From contig NZ_CP016170.1 in NCBI RefSeq assembly GCF_001676705.1, positions 1,612,001 to 1,676,000 of the forward strand: a DNA stretch of 64,000 nucleotides. The letters run 5' to 3'. The position numbers and the translations under genes were made by a program. Positions 53,913-62,712 of the stretch are shown here, piece by piece (positions within the stretch are counted from its first letter, which is position 1; each line of letters opens with the position of its first letter). The notes under the pieces are model-generated. The model did no database searches. It had not been told where the DNA came from and was given only the letters and a program-made list of their open reading frames with translations. Source of the stretch: Bordetella bronchialis. Lineage in GTDB: Bacteria; Pseudomonadota; Gammaproteobacteria; Burkholderiales; Burkholderiaceae_B.

Positions 53913-55400
53913 ATGCGACTGCACGATGTGGTTAGGGATGGACACGCGCACCCAAGATGGGTGTCCATGTTTCTTCTGGCGCTCGCCCTTGCGATGGCAT
54001 CCATGGCCGCGCGCGGCCAGAAACTATCCCAGGACGAAGCCAACGCCATCGCGCTCGACGCCTATGTGTATTTCTATCCGCTGGTCTCGATGGACGTCAC
54101 GCGCAAGCAATCCACCAATGTCGCCAGCGGGGGCGAGAAGCCCGGTTTCGCGCCGCCGAACGTGATCTCGAATTGGCCCGCGTTTCCCGCGGCGGATGTG
54201 AAGCTGGTGGTGCGGCCGAACTTCGATACCCTGTACTCGTCGGCTTTCCTGGACCTGACGCGCGAGCCCGTCGTGGTGTCGGTGCCGGACACCGGCGGCC
54301 GCTACTACCTGCTGCCGATGCTGGACATGTGGACCGACGTATTCGCCTCGCCGGGCTGGCGCACCACCGGTACGCAGGCCGGCCATTTCCTGGTCGCGCA
54401 AGCCAACTGGAGACCCGACCTGCGCGACCGCTTCGACGAGTACAAGCTGCCCGCGGGGACCACCCGGATCGATGCCCCGACGCCCTACGTGCTGGTCATC
54501 GGCCGTACCAAGACCGACGGCCCGGAGGATTACGCCGCGGTCCACAAGATCCAGGCCGGCTATAAGATCACTCCGCTCTCGCAATGGGGCGGCAACGGCG
54601 TCGTCATCACCGGCAAGGTCGATCCCGACGTCGACATGAAGACACCGCCCAAGACGCAGGTCGACACCATGCCCGCCGACAAGTATTTTGCATATGCGGC
54701 GGAACTGATGAAGCTGCATCCCCCGCACCTGACGGACCAGCCCATCATCGCCAGGATGAAGCGCATCGGCATCGAGGCCGGCAAAAGCCTGGACGCGGCT
54801 TCTCTGGACCCGGTGGCGCGGCAGGCGATGGCCGCGGCGCCTGAAGCGGCCAGGCAGCTCATGCTGTGGAAGTTGTCCACGCTCGCCCCCGTCAGCAATG
54901 GCTGGCTGATGAACACCACGACGATGGGCGTGTATGGCGACTATTACCTGAAGCGGGCAATCATCGCGCAGCAGGGCCTGGGCGCCAATCTGGTGGAAGA
55001 CGCGATCTATCCCCTGAACATCGCGGACCGCGATGGCAGGCCACTGGACGGCGCCAACAAGTACGTGATCCGTTTCACGCCCGCGGATCTGCCGCCGGCA
55101 TACGCCTTCTGGTCGATCACGCTCTATGACGCCGATGGTTTCCAGGTGCCGAACAGCCTGAACCGCTTCGCGGTCAGCAGTTGGATGCCATTCAAGTACA
55201 ACCCCGACGGTTCCCTGGAGCTCTACTTCCAGAATGAAAGCCCCGGCAAGGACAAGGAAGCGAACTGGCTGCCCGCGCCGAAAGGGCCGTTCAACCTGAC
55301 GATGCGACTTTATGCGCCGAAGGCCGAAGCGCTCAACGGGAAATGGGTGCCTCCGGCCGTGGGCAGGGCGGATGGTCCCCTCCCGGTGACCGCGCAATAG
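53913..55400 (+). CDS. DUF1254/DUF1214 domain protein, exported
   Basis: The 495-residue protein begins with a hydrophobic signal (SMFLLALALAMASMAARG, cleavage about residue 37). DUF1254 features follow (DAYVYFYPLVSMDVTRKQSTN, RPNFDTLYSSAFLDLTREPVVV, YYLLPMLDMWTDVFASPG). A C-terminal DUF1214 part has NTTTMGVYGDYYLKRA, PADLPPAYAFWSITLYDADGF and NPDGSLELYFQ. Biochemical role unknown; the family is common in proteobacteria and predicted periplasmic. ATG 53913 has the best ribosome site. Confidence 0.85.
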   Translation: MRLHDVVRDGHAHPRWVSMFLLALALAMASMAARGQKLSQDEANAIALDAYVYFYPLVSMDVTRKQSTNVASGGEKPGFAPPNVISNWPAFPAADVKLVVRPNFDTLYSSAFLDLTREPVVVSVPDTGGRYYLLPMLDMWTDVFASPGWRTTGTQAGHFLVAQANWRPDLRDRFDEYKLPAGTTRIDAPTPYVLVIGRTKTDGPEDYAAVHKIQAGYKITPLSQWGGNGVVITGKVDPDVDMKTPPKTQVDTMPADKYFAYAAELMKLHPPHLTDQPIIARMKRIGIEAGKSLDAASLDPVARQAMAAAPEAARQLMLWKLSTLAPVSNGWLMNTTTMGVYGDYYLKRAIIAQQGLGANLVEDAIYPLNIADRDGRPLDGANKYVIRFTPADLPPAYAFWSITLYDADGFQVPNSLNRFAVSSWMPFKYNPDGSLELYFQNESPGKDKEANWLPAPKGPFNLTMRLYAPKAEALNGKWVPPAVGRADGPLPVTAQ

Positions 55401-55545
55401 GCGGCGGACCCGCGTGCCGCCCGGCAAGGTGTCTTGGCGGCGCCACGTCCGGTGGCGCCATCCTGCCCGCCGTTATGCCCGCCGCCGTGCCATGGTTATG
55501 ATGGGCGAGAACCAGGCGGTATGCATAACCGGGGCAGGAGACAAA

Positions 55546-56286
55546 ATGACGACGGAAATCTGGTCGGGCCGGACGATATTGATTACCGGCGCCGCGGGCG
55601 GCATAGGCGCGGCGTGCGCACGGCAACTGGACGCGCTGGGTGCTTCCCTCGTGCTGCTGGATCGCGACGAAGCGGCGCTGCACGGCCTGGCGGCCACGTT
55701 GCGCCGGGACGGCGGCCACCGCGCCATCGCCGCGGATCTCGGTGACCCGCAAGCCTGCCGCCGGGTCTTCGACGGCATCGACTCGCTGTACGGCCTGATC
55801 CACATGGCCGGCATCTACCTGGCCGACGACCTTGCCCCGGAAAGCCGCGATATCTGGGACCGCACCATGGCGGTCAACCTGGACATGGCCTTCGACCTGG
55901 CCAGCGCCGCGGCGCCCCGCCTGCGGGGGCAGGGCGGGCGCGGCGCGCGCATCGTCATGGCGGCATCGCTGGCCTATCGGCGCGGGTCCTTCGATCATCT
56001 GGCGTATTCCGCGTCCAAGGGCGGCATCGCCGGCCTGACCCGCGCGCTGTCGCGCCGGCTGGCGCCCGATGTGCTGGTCAACGCGGTGGCGCCGGGCATC
56101 ATCGACACCGCCATGCCGGCGCAACTGATCGCGGCGCGAGGCGACGCCATCCGCCGCGAGATCCCGCTGGGACGCTGGGGGACGGCCGACGAGGTCGCCG
56201 GCGTCGTCGTGTTCCTTTGCAGCGACGCGGCCAGCTACGTTACGGGCCAGATCATCAATATCGACGGAGGCATGGTGAACGGATAG
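55546..56286 (+). CDS. Short-chain dehydrogenase/reductase
   Basis: The 246-residue enzyme has the SDR cofactor loop TGAAGGIG (14-21), a DLGD acidic segment, HMAGIYLAD, the catalytic Ser in MAASLAY, YSASKGG (Tyr-x-x-x-Lys), APGIIDTAMP and C-terminal GQIINIDGGMVNG. Asp at the end of the second strand (LLDRD) suggests NAD+. It oxidises or reduces an alcohol/ketone of unknown identity. It lies upstream of the operator at 56304 and is likely part of the catabolic cluster. Confidence 0.9.
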   Translation: MTTEIWSGRTILITGAAGGIGAACARQLDALGASLVLLDRDEAALHGLAATLRRDGGHRAIAADLGDPQACRRVFDGIDSLYGLIHMAGIYLADDLAPESRDIWDRTMAVNLDMAFDLASAAAPRLRGQGGRGARIVMAASLAYRRGSFDHLAYSASKGGIAGLTRALSRRLAPDVLVNAVAPGIIDTAMPAQLIAARGDAIRREIPLGRWGTADEVAGVVVFLCSDAASYVTGQIINIDGGMVNG

Positions 56287-56303
56287 GGCAAGGGTATACC
56301 CTA

Positions 56304-56320
56304 GGTCAATAATATTGACC
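56304..56320 (+). promoter_or_regulatory. Palindromic operator candidate
   Basis: GGTCAATAATATTGACC is a perfect 17-base palindrome about 80 bases before the dehydrogenase at 56402. Related strings, GTCAATAACATCAAT at 57365 and GTCAATAATACAATT at 61278, precede two other transcription units of the cluster. The regulator is not in the window. Confidence 0.55.
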
Positions 56321-56401
56321 GATTGTATGACGCGATTTAGTCTTTAGCCGGGCCGCGATCCATGCGGCCCGCTAATTCGCCTCGCCTACAGGAGCTGCCC
56401 C

Positions 56402-57301
56402 ATGACGCAATCGCCCCCCCAACGTATCGGTTTCATCGGCCTGGGGATGATGGGCGCGCCCATGTCGCGCTGCCTGGCGAACGCCGGCTTTACGCTGTTC
56501 CTGTCGGATGCCGACGCGGCCCGCACCGACGCCCTGCGCCAGGAGCTGAACGCCGCCCCCTTGATCGACGATGGCGCGGCCTCGCTGGACGTCCTGATCA
56601 CCATGCTGCCCAACTCGTCGATCGTCGAAACCGTGCTGCTGGGCGATGGCGTGGCGGGCTGGGCCCGCCGGCTGCGGCCCGGCGCCGTGGTCATCGATAT
56701 GAGCTCCTCGGAACCGGCCCGCTCGCGCCAGCTGGGCGCGACGCTGCGCGCGATGGGCCTGGCCTACCTGGACGCGCCCGTCTCCGGCGGCGTGAAGCGC
56801 GCCCGGGATGGCAGCCTGGCCATCCTGGTGGGCGGGGACGCGGCGACCCTGGAACGCTGCATGCCGCTGCTGGGCGCCATGGGCAAGAGCATTCTGCATA
56901 TCGGCGAGGCCGGGTCCGGACACGCCGCCAAGGCCTTGAACAACTATGTATCCGCCGCCGCCCTGATGGCCACGGTGGAGGCCCTGCACGTGGCCGAGCG
57001 CTTCGGCATCGACCCCGCCGTCATGACGGACGTGCTGAATGCCTCCACGGGCCGCAGCAATACGTCGGAGAACAAGGTCAAGCAATTCATGCTGAATGGC
57101 AGTTACGCATCGGGATTCGCGATGCAGCTGATGAACAAGGACCTGAAGATCGCCCGCGCCCTGGCCGGGACGGTGGGTTATCCGCTGCGGGTGGGGACGA
57201 CGGTCACCGACGTCTGGGACCAGGTATCCCAGGGCGCCACGCCGTCCACCGATCACACCGAGATGTACCGCATGCTGGACCCCGACGCGGGCCGGTCCTG
57301 A
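56402..57301 (+). CDS. NAD(P)-dependent dehydrogenase, 3-hydroxyisobutyrate dehydrogenase family (1)
   Basis: The 299-residue enzyme has the Rossmann motif GFIGLGMMGAPM (9-20), the substrate-binding APVSGGVKRARDGSL, a catalytic Lys in GHAAKALNNY and a C-terminal helical domain with MNKDLKIA. Members oxidise beta-hydroxy acids such as 3-hydroxyisobutyrate, tartronate semialdehyde or related compounds. The ATG follows AGGAGCTGCCCC. A hairpin terminator follows the stop at 57315. A second family member is at 58767. Confidence 0.9.
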   Translation: MTQSPPQRIGFIGLGMMGAPMSRCLANAGFTLFLSDADAARTDALRQELNAAPLIDDGAASLDVLITMLPNSSIVETVLLGDGVAGWARRLRPGAVVIDMSSSEPARSRQLGATLRAMGLAYLDAPVSGGVKRARDGSLAILVGGDAATLERCMPLLGAMGKSILHIGEAGSGHAAKALNNYVSAAALMATVEALHVAERFGIDPAVMTDVLNASTGRSNTSENKVKQFMLNGSYASGFAMQLMNKDLKIARALAGTVGYPLRVGTTVTDVWDQVSQGATPSTDHTEMYRMLDPDAGRS

Positions 57302-57314
57302 GTCGCGTTTGAGA

Positions 57315-57340
57315 CCGCCGGCCCACGGCGGCATTTTTTT
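57315..57340 (+). terminator. Terminator after the first dehydrogenase
   Basis: CCGCC and GGCGG form a short G+C stem around GGCCCAC, followed by CA and seven Ts. It separates the dehydrogenase from the MFS gene, which then needs its own promoter. Confidence 0.65.
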
Positions 57341-57343
57341 ATC

Positions 57344-57379
57344 CGGATTGTCGTCAGACAATCCGTCAATAACATCAAT
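57344..57379 (+). promoter_or_regulatory. Palindrome and half-operator upstream of the MFS gene
   Basis: CGGATTGTCGTCAGACAATCCG (57344-57365) is a perfect inverted repeat with 9-base arms. It is followed directly by GTCAATAACATCAAT (57365-57379), which matches most of the palindrome at 56304. Both lie just before AAGGAGGAAGG and the MFS start, a likely regulator-binding zone. Confidence 0.5.
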
Positions 57380-57396
57380 AAGGAGGAAGGAGCGAA

Positions 57397-58755
57397 ATGG
57401 CTTCATTCGTGCAAGCCGCGCCGGCATCGTTGGCCGACGCATCCGTCGAACAGAAGCGGAGGAATGCCATCAAGGGCGCGTTCTTCTCTGAATTCATCGA
57501 TATGTTCGATATCTACCTGCCGGTGGTGGTGCTGGCGCCGGTCCTTTTCTACTTCCAGCCGCGCGGTGTGGCGCCGGCCACCGAGGCCATCCTGGCATCC
57601 CTGGTGTTCATCACCACGCTGCTGGGCCGTCCCATCGGCGCGCTGATCTTCGGCATGGTCGCCGACCGCATCGGCCGGCGCAAGGCATCGATCTGGTCGG
57701 TGTCGGGGTTCGGCGTGGTGACGCTGCTGATCGGCCTGCTGCCGGGCTACGACAGCATAGGCATCGCCTCGTATCTGTTGCTGGTGGTGCTGCGTTTCAT
57801 CGATGGCATCTTCCTGGGCGGCGGCTACACGGGTGCCATGCCGCTCGCGATCGAGTACTCGCGCAAATCGCAGCGCGGCTTCGTCGGCGGCCTGATCCTG
57901 GCCGGCTTTCCGGCGGCCTACGTCTGCATCAACCTGGTCGCGATGCTGATGTTCGCCGTCTTCCCGCTGGACGGCGCGCAGTCGCCGTACGCCCAGGTGG
58001 GCTGGCGCATTCCCTTCCTGATCGGCGCGGCGCTGGCTGGCGTGCTGGCCTGGTACTACGTGTACAAGGTCGCCGAATCCGAGATCTGGCAGACCGAGGT
58101 CAAGAAAGACGGCGCCGCCGCGGCGCGCGATAAGGAAAAGCTGCCCTTGATGGATCTGGTGCGGGGCCGCAGCGGCCGCAACCTGCTGCAAGTCCTGCTG
58201 CTGATGACGGGCTTCTGGCTGACGCAGAACCTGATCACCATCTACATGCCCACCGGGCTGCTGGCGGGAACCCTGCACCTGGGGGCCTTCGATACCGCGG
58301 CGACGCTGCTGGTCTGCTATGCCGCGCTGTTCTTCAGCTATATCGCATCCGGCGTGCTGGGCCAGCGCATAGGCCGCCGGCGATTCTTCCTGCTGGCCGG
58401 TCCGTTGATCGCCACCGTGGGCGCCGTCCTGTTCTACGCGCTGTCGCGCTCGGCGGGCATGCCCTTGCCCGCGATCATGCTGCTGGTGGTGCTGTTGTCG
58501 GTACTGGTGACATCGCCCTGGGGCGTCATCGTGACCTACATCAACGAGCGTTTCGTGACCGACGTGCGGGCCACGGGCTTCGGCGTGGGATTCAGCCTGT
58601 CGGTGATCATCCCATCCTTCTACGCGTTCTATATGAACTGGCTTGGGCGCATCATGCCCATGCGGATGGCGCCGGTGGCCTTGCTGGTGATCGGCGCGGT
58701 GATAGGGACGATAGGCGCGATGATGGGTCCGGAGACCCGTGACGTGGACTTTTGA
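57397..58755 (+). CDS. MFS transporter, metabolite:H+ symporter type
   Basis: The 452-residue protein has twelve hydrophobic segments. MFS motif A GMVADRIGRRKASIWS sits between helices 2 and 3 and a related GQRIGRRRFFLLAG between 8 and 9. FFSEFIDMFDIYLPVVVLAP near the N-terminus is typical of the MHS subfamily that imports organic acids by proton symport. The next dehydrogenase begins immediately, so they are co-transcribed. It likely imports the cluster substrate. Confidence 0.9.
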   Translation: MASFVQAAPASLADASVEQKRRNAIKGAFFSEFIDMFDIYLPVVVLAPVLFYFQPRGVAPATEAILASLVFITTLLGRPIGALIFGMVADRIGRRKASIWSVSGFGVVTLLIGLLPGYDSIGIASYLLLVVLRFIDGIFLGGGYTGAMPLAIEYSRKSQRGFVGGLILAGFPAAYVCINLVAMLMFAVFPLDGAQSPYAQVGWRIPFLIGAALAGVLAWYYVYKVAESEIWQTEVKKDGAAAARDKEKLPLMDLVRGRSGRNLLQVLLLMTGFWLTQNLITIYMPTGLLAGTLHLGAFDTAATLLVCYAALFFSYIASGVLGQRIGRRRFFLLAGPLIATVGAVLFYALSRSAGMPLPAIMLLVVLLSVLVTSPWGVIVTYINERFVTDVRATGFGVGFSLSVIIPSFYAFYMNWLGRIMPMRMAPVALLVIGAVIGTIGAMMGPETRDVDF

Positions 58756-58766
58756 GGATGGTGGCC

Positions 58767-59657
58767 ATGCGCAAGGACAAAGTGGGTTTCATCGGTTTGG
58801 GCAATATGGGCGGCCGCATGACGCGGCGCCTGGTGGACGCCGGCATCGCGGTCGCCGGCTACGACACGGATCCCTCGCGGGCGGCCGCCTGCGGGGCGGA
58901 CGCCGCGGGCAGCGTGCGCGAGGCCGTGCAGGCCGGCGATGTGGTGCTGATGTCGCTGCCGGACAGCCATGTCGTGGAAGCGGTGGTGGAGGGCCCGGAC
59001 GGCGTGCTGGCGCACTGCCGCGCCGGCCAGACCGTCATCGACCTGAGTACCGCCGCGGCCAGTTCCACCATGCGCCTGCAGGGGCGCTTCCGCGACAAGG
59101 GCGCGCACTACATCGATGCCGGCATATCCGGGGGCGCCGCCGCGGCCGAGAAGGGCACGCTGACGCTGATGATAGGCGGCGACGCCGATGCCGTGGACGC
59201 CGTGCGCTGGGTGTTCCAACCCTTCAGCACCAAGGCGCTGCACATGGGCGCCAGCGGCGCCGGGCATACCACCAAGCTGCTGAACAACTTCCTGAACGCG
59301 GTCAGCCTGGCGGCCACCGCCGAGGTCATGGTCGCGGGCAAGAAGGCCGGACTGGACCTGCACCAGTTGCTGGACGTGCTGAACAGCAGCAGCGGCGTGA
59401 ACTTCGCCACCCAGAACCGCTTCCCGCATATCGTCGACGGCAATTACCTGGAAGGCGGCCTGACCAGCAAGCTGATGACCAAGGACGTGGTGCTGTACGT
59501 GGACCTGGCGCGGGAGCTGGGCGTGGCCTCGCTCAATGCGGCGGGTCCGCTCTCCTGCTTCGGGCTGGCCACCGCCCTGGGCTACGGCGACAAGATAAGC
59601 AATCGCGTGGTCGATGCCATCGGCGACGTCTCCGGCGGCATCCGGCTCAAGGACTAG
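58767..59657 (+). CDS. NAD(P)-dependent dehydrogenase, 3-hydroxyisobutyrate dehydrogenase family (2)
   Basis: The 296-residue enzyme has GFIGLGNMGGRM near the N-terminus, GISGGAAAAEKGTL and the catalytic Lys in GHTTKLLNNF. It shares the fold with the dehydrogenase at 56402 but differs in sequence, so they probably handle different steps. ATG 58767 has GAGG nine bases upstream; ATG 58758 is an alternative. It lies between MFS and CMD-family genes in one operon. Confidence 0.9.
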   Translation: MRKDKVGFIGLGNMGGRMTRRLVDAGIAVAGYDTDPSRAAACGADAAGSVREAVQAGDVVLMSLPDSHVVEAVVEGPDGVLAHCRAGQTVIDLSTAAASSTMRLQGRFRDKGAHYIDAGISGGAAAAEKGTLTLMIGGDADAVDAVRWVFQPFSTKALHMGASGAGHTTKLLNNFLNAVSLAATAEVMVAGKKAGLDLHQLLDVLNSSSGVNFATQNRFPHIVDGNYLEGGLTSKLMTKDVVLYVDLARELGVASLNAAGPLSCFGLATALGYGDKISNRVVDAIGDVSGGIRLKD

Positions 59658-59668
59658 GGAGAATCGCC

Positions 59669-60424
59669 ATGGAATTGACGCAAAGACAGCAGGACCTTCG
59701 CGATGCCTATGTGCGCCTGCGCGGCACCTGGGCGCCGGAATGGGAAAGCATCCTGCGGCTGGACCCGGGGTTTTTCGAGGCGTACCTGAACCTGGCTGCC
59801 GTGCCGTGGAAGAAAAACCACCTGGAGGCCAAGGTCAAGGAGTTCATCCATATCGCCGCCGACGCGGCCGCCACGCATCTTTACCGTCCCGGCATCCGCG
59901 TGCATATCGAGGCGGCCATCCGCCACGGCGCGACGCGGGAAGAACTGATGGAGGTACTGGCCCTGACCAGCACCCTGGGCATCCACGCCGCCAATGTCGG
60001 CGTGCCCCTGTTGATCGAAGTGCTGCGGGAGGAGGGCCTGCGCGACGGCCCCGCGCCGCTGGATGCGCGGCAGGAGGCGCTCAAGCAGGACTTCCGCAAG
60101 CACCGCGGTTACTGGCACGAGACCTTCGACGGCCTGCTGGAACTGGATCCGGAGTTCTTCCAGGCCTATCTGGATTTTTCGTCCGTGCCCTGGCGCGGCG
60201 GAGTGCTGCCGCCCAAGGTCAAGGAACTGATCTATTGCGCCTTCGACGCCTCGGCGACCCACTTGTACCTGCCGGGCCTGAAGCTGCATATGCGCAATGC
60301 CATCGGCTACGGCGCCACGCCGCAGGAGATCATGGAAATGCTGGAGATCGTCAGCACGATAGGCATCCATGCGGCGGCGGAAGCCGCGCCCATCCTGGAA
60401 GAGGCGTGGGCCGCGCGGCCCTAG
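59669..60424 (+). CDS. Tandem carboxymuconolactone-decarboxylase-family (AhpD-like) protein
   Basis: The 251-residue protein contains two CMD-like repeats. KVKEFIHIAADAAATHLYRPGIRVH (first half) and KVKELIYCAFDASATHLYLPGLKLH (second half) align along their length, each followed by ATREELME or ATPQEIME helices. The Cys-x-x-Cys of AhpD peroxidase partners is absent, so a lyase, isomerase or decarboxylase-like role is more likely than redox. It overlaps the convergent lactonase-like gene by 4 bases. Confidence 0.85.
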   Translation: MELTQRQQDLRDAYVRLRGTWAPEWESILRLDPGFFEAYLNLAAVPWKKNHLEAKVKEFIHIAADAAATHLYRPGIRVHIEAAIRHGATREELMEVLALTSTLGIHAANVGVPLLIEVLREEGLRDGPAPLDARQEALKQDFRKHRGYWHETFDGLLELDPEFFQAYLDFSSVPWRGGVLPPKVKELIYCAFDASATHLYLPGLKLHMRNAIGYGATPQEIMEMLEIVSTIGIHAAAEAAPILEEAWAARP

Positions 60425-61215
60425 TGACGCGGCGGCATGTGCAGCGCCGCCACCTGGCCCGCCAGCGCCGGACTGGGCGGTGGATAGCGCAGCAGCACCT
60501 GCGGGTCGTGGCCGGGCACGATGTGGTCATGGCTATCGGCCAGCGCCTCCAGGCGGCGATGTCCCTCCAGCATATCGCCCACATTGAAGACGGCGGGGAA
60601 GGGCCGGCCTTCCTCCATATTGCGGTAATAGTGCGAGGCGTCGCTCGCCAGCACGACCCAGCCGCGCGCCGTATGCACCCGTACCACCTGCAGGCCCTTG
60701 GTATGGCCGCCCACGTGGTGCACGGTGATTCCCGGCGCGATTTCGGCATCGCCGTCATGGAAGCGGACGCGCCCGCGATAGACCTGTTCGACCATCTGCA
60801 CGACGTCGCGCAGGTTGAAGGCCTCGGCGATGCAGCGGTGCGCCATATAGCGGCCGGTGGCGTATTCCATCTCGCGGTCCTGCAGATGGAAGATGGCATT
60901 GGGATAGGCCGCCAGGTTGCCGATATGGTCGTAGTGCATGTGCGTGACGATCAGCTCGGGCACCGCATCGACGTCGACATCCATCAGTTTCATCGCGTCG
61001 CGCATCGGATGAATCAGCTTGCGGCCCCGGGCGCGCGCTTCCTCGGCGTCGAAGCCGGCGTCGACCACCCAGACGCGCGCGCCATCGCGGATCAGCCACA
61101 CGAAATAATCCATGGGCATGGGGCCGTTGTGCGGGTCGCCGCCGATGAAGTTGGCGCTGGCCGTGCGCTGGTGCTCGCCGTACTTGATGGCAAAGACTTC
61201 GTACTCGGGAAGCAT
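60421..61215 (-). CDS. Metallo-beta-lactamase-fold hydrolase, lactonase (AHL-lactonase) like
   Basis: The 264-residue protein has the metal motif THMHYDHIG (HxHxDH; about residues 91-99), VVDAGFD before it, then HHVGGHTKG, LASDASHYY (bridging Asp) and DHIVPGHDP (final His). The overall look is of the N-acyl-homoserine-lactonase branch of the MBL superfamily, which opens lactone rings. In this cluster it probably hydrolyses a lactone intermediate, though quorum quenching is possible. It is convergent with the CMD gene. Confidence 0.85.
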   Translation of the reverse strand: MLPEYEVFAIKYGEHQRTASANFIGGDPHNGPMPMDYFVWLIRDGARVWVVDAGFDAEEARARGRKLIHPMRDAMKLMDVDVDAVPELIVTHMHYDHIGNLAAYPNAIFHLQDREMEYATGRYMAHRCIAEAFNLRDVVQMVEQVYRGRVRFHDGDAEIAPGITVHHVGGHTKGLQVVRVHTARGWVVLASDASHYYRNMEEGRPFPAVFNVGDMLEGHRRLEALADSHDHIVPGHDPQVLLRYPPPSPALAGQVAALHMPPRH

Positions 61216-61277
61216 GGCGGGTCTCCTCCGTCTTTGTAATGTGGGACGGGGTGATCATAGGCAATGTAGTACAGTCA

Positions 61278-61292
61278 GTCAATAATACAATT
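61278..61292 (+). promoter_or_regulatory. Third copy of the cluster motif
   Basis: GTCAATAATACAATT shares its first ten bases with the palindrome at 56304. It lies 63 bases upstream of the lactonase-like start on the opposite strand. It may be an operator for the minus-strand gene, the plus-strand NIPSNAP gene or both. Confidence 0.4.
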
Positions 61293-61458
61293 TATGCCCG
61301 GACGGCGCGGTTATCATGCGTCCGCGGTTCGATGGTGCCACCGGCCGTGCCTTCTTGGCGCCAGGTGGAGGAAATCCGCCGGCACGCGCGAAGGCGCGCC
61401 GCCGGGGGGACATGGCGGAGCGGCCGGGGGCTGTTCCGGGATCTAAGGAGATGAAGGG

Positions 61459-61785
61459 ATGATCGTCGAAATGCGTGTCTACCACTGCGCTCCGGGCCGG
61501 CTGCCGGCCCTGAACGAGCGTTTCACCAACATCACGCTGGGTTTCTTCAAGAAGTATGGGATAGAACCCATCGGCTTCTGGACGACCCTGATCGGCCCCA
61601 GCAACCACGCGCTGACCTATCTGCTGAAATGGGAAAGCCTGGCCGAGCGCGAGCAGAAGTGGAACGCCTTCCAGGCGGACGCGGACTGGATCCGCCAACG
61701 CAATGCGACCGAGGCGGAAAAGCCCATCGTCGAAAGGGTGGAGAACCAGTTCCTGACCCCCACCGCCTATTCGGCCATGCGCTAG
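61459..61785 (+). CDS. NIPSNAP-family protein
   Basis: The 108-residue protein matches NIPSNAP domains: IVEMRVYHCAPGRLPALNERF at the N-terminus, GIEPIGFWTTLIGPSNHALTYLLKWESLAEREQKWNAF in the middle. These small ferredoxin-like-fold proteins often sit in catabolic clusters but their reaction is not established. A GGAGATGAAGGG ribosome site precedes the ATG. It is likely part of the same catabolic cluster. Confidence 0.85.
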   Translation: MIVEMRVYHCAPGRLPALNERFTNITLGFFKKYGIEPIGFWTTLIGPSNHALTYLLKWESLAEREQKWNAFQADADWIRQRNATEAEKPIVERVENQFLTPTAYSAMR

Positions 61786-61830
61786 CGCGCGAGGCCGGGC
61801 GCGCGGCACCTGGCCGCGCGCCCGCGCCGC

Positions 61831-62550
61831 TTATTTCAGCGACACCAGCACCGGGTCTTCGCGATACAGGCCGGCGAACATCTGCTTCAGGTTGGCGATC
61901 TTGGGCAGGTCGTTGAACACGATGTACGGATAGCGCGGATTGTTCACCAGGAAGTTCTGGTGATAGGCCTCGGCGGGATAGAAGCCCTGCAGGTTCTCCA
62001 GCGTGGTGACGATGGGCTTGCCGTATACGCCCGCCTGGTCCAGCTGCGCGATATAGGCCTGGGCCACCTTGCGCTGCATATCGTTGGCCACGAACACCGT
62101 GGACCGGTATTGCGTGCCGGTATCCGGGCCCTGGCGGTTGAGCTGCGTGGGGTCGTGCGCCACCGAAAAATACACCTGCAGCAACTGCCCGTAGGTGATC
62201 TGGCGCGGGTCGTAGGTGACCCGCACCGACTCGGCGTGCCCGGTGTCGCCGCCGCTGACCTCGTCGTAGCGCGCCGTGGCGGCCTTGCCGCCGGCATAGC
62301 CGGAGACGGCCTGCGTCACGCCGCGCACGTGCTGGAATACACCCTGGACGCCCCAGAAGCAGCCGCCGGCGAACACGGCAGTCTCGCTGGCGGCGGCCGT
62401 GGCGGGTTCGTCCAGGGCCGGGGGCGGGATGGCGACGGCTTCCTCGGCGGCGGCGGCGCGGCCATGGCCGCCGAACAGGGACAGGGCGGCGGCGCCGGCG
62501 GCCAGCGCCAGGAAGGGCCACTTGGCCAGGGATCGTGCTGCGAGCGTCAT
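61831..62550 (-). CDS. msrA: Peptide-methionine (S)-S-oxide reductase, exported
   Basis: MsrA reduces methionine-S-sulfoxide in damaged proteins. The catalytic motif GGCFWGVQ (about residues 62-69), GYAGG, and YDPRQITYGQLLQVYF are all present, plus QYRSTVF and AEAYHQNFL. The protein starts with a hydrophobic leader (WPFLALAAGAAALSLFGG) and an Ala-rich linker. The 239 residues therefore include a signal peptide and the enzyme probably works in the periplasm, unlike cytosolic MsrA. Confidence 0.9.
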   Translation of the reverse strand: MTLAARSLAKWPFLALAAGAAALSLFGGHGRAAAAEEAVAIPPPALDEPATAAASETAVFAGGCFWGVQGVFQHVRGVTQAVSGYAGGKAATARYDEVSGGDTGHAESVRVTYDPRQITYGQLLQVYFSVAHDPTQLNRQGPDTGTQYRSTVFVANDMQRKVAQAYIAQLDQAGVYGKPIVTTLENLQGFYPAEAYHQNFLVNNPRYPYIVFNDLPKIANLKQMFAGLYREDPVLVSLK

Positions 62551-62712
62551 GATGGGGCTCCGAGGGCAGGGTGCGATCGGATTATGCGGCGGCGGCGCGC
62601 GGCCAAACTTAAATTCTCCGTGATATTCCGGCCGCGCCGCCGCCGGGCGGCGGTGGCTGCGCGACAATAGCGGCGCCGGGCGAACCGGCGCGCGTATCCA
62701 CCCTTTGCCGCC

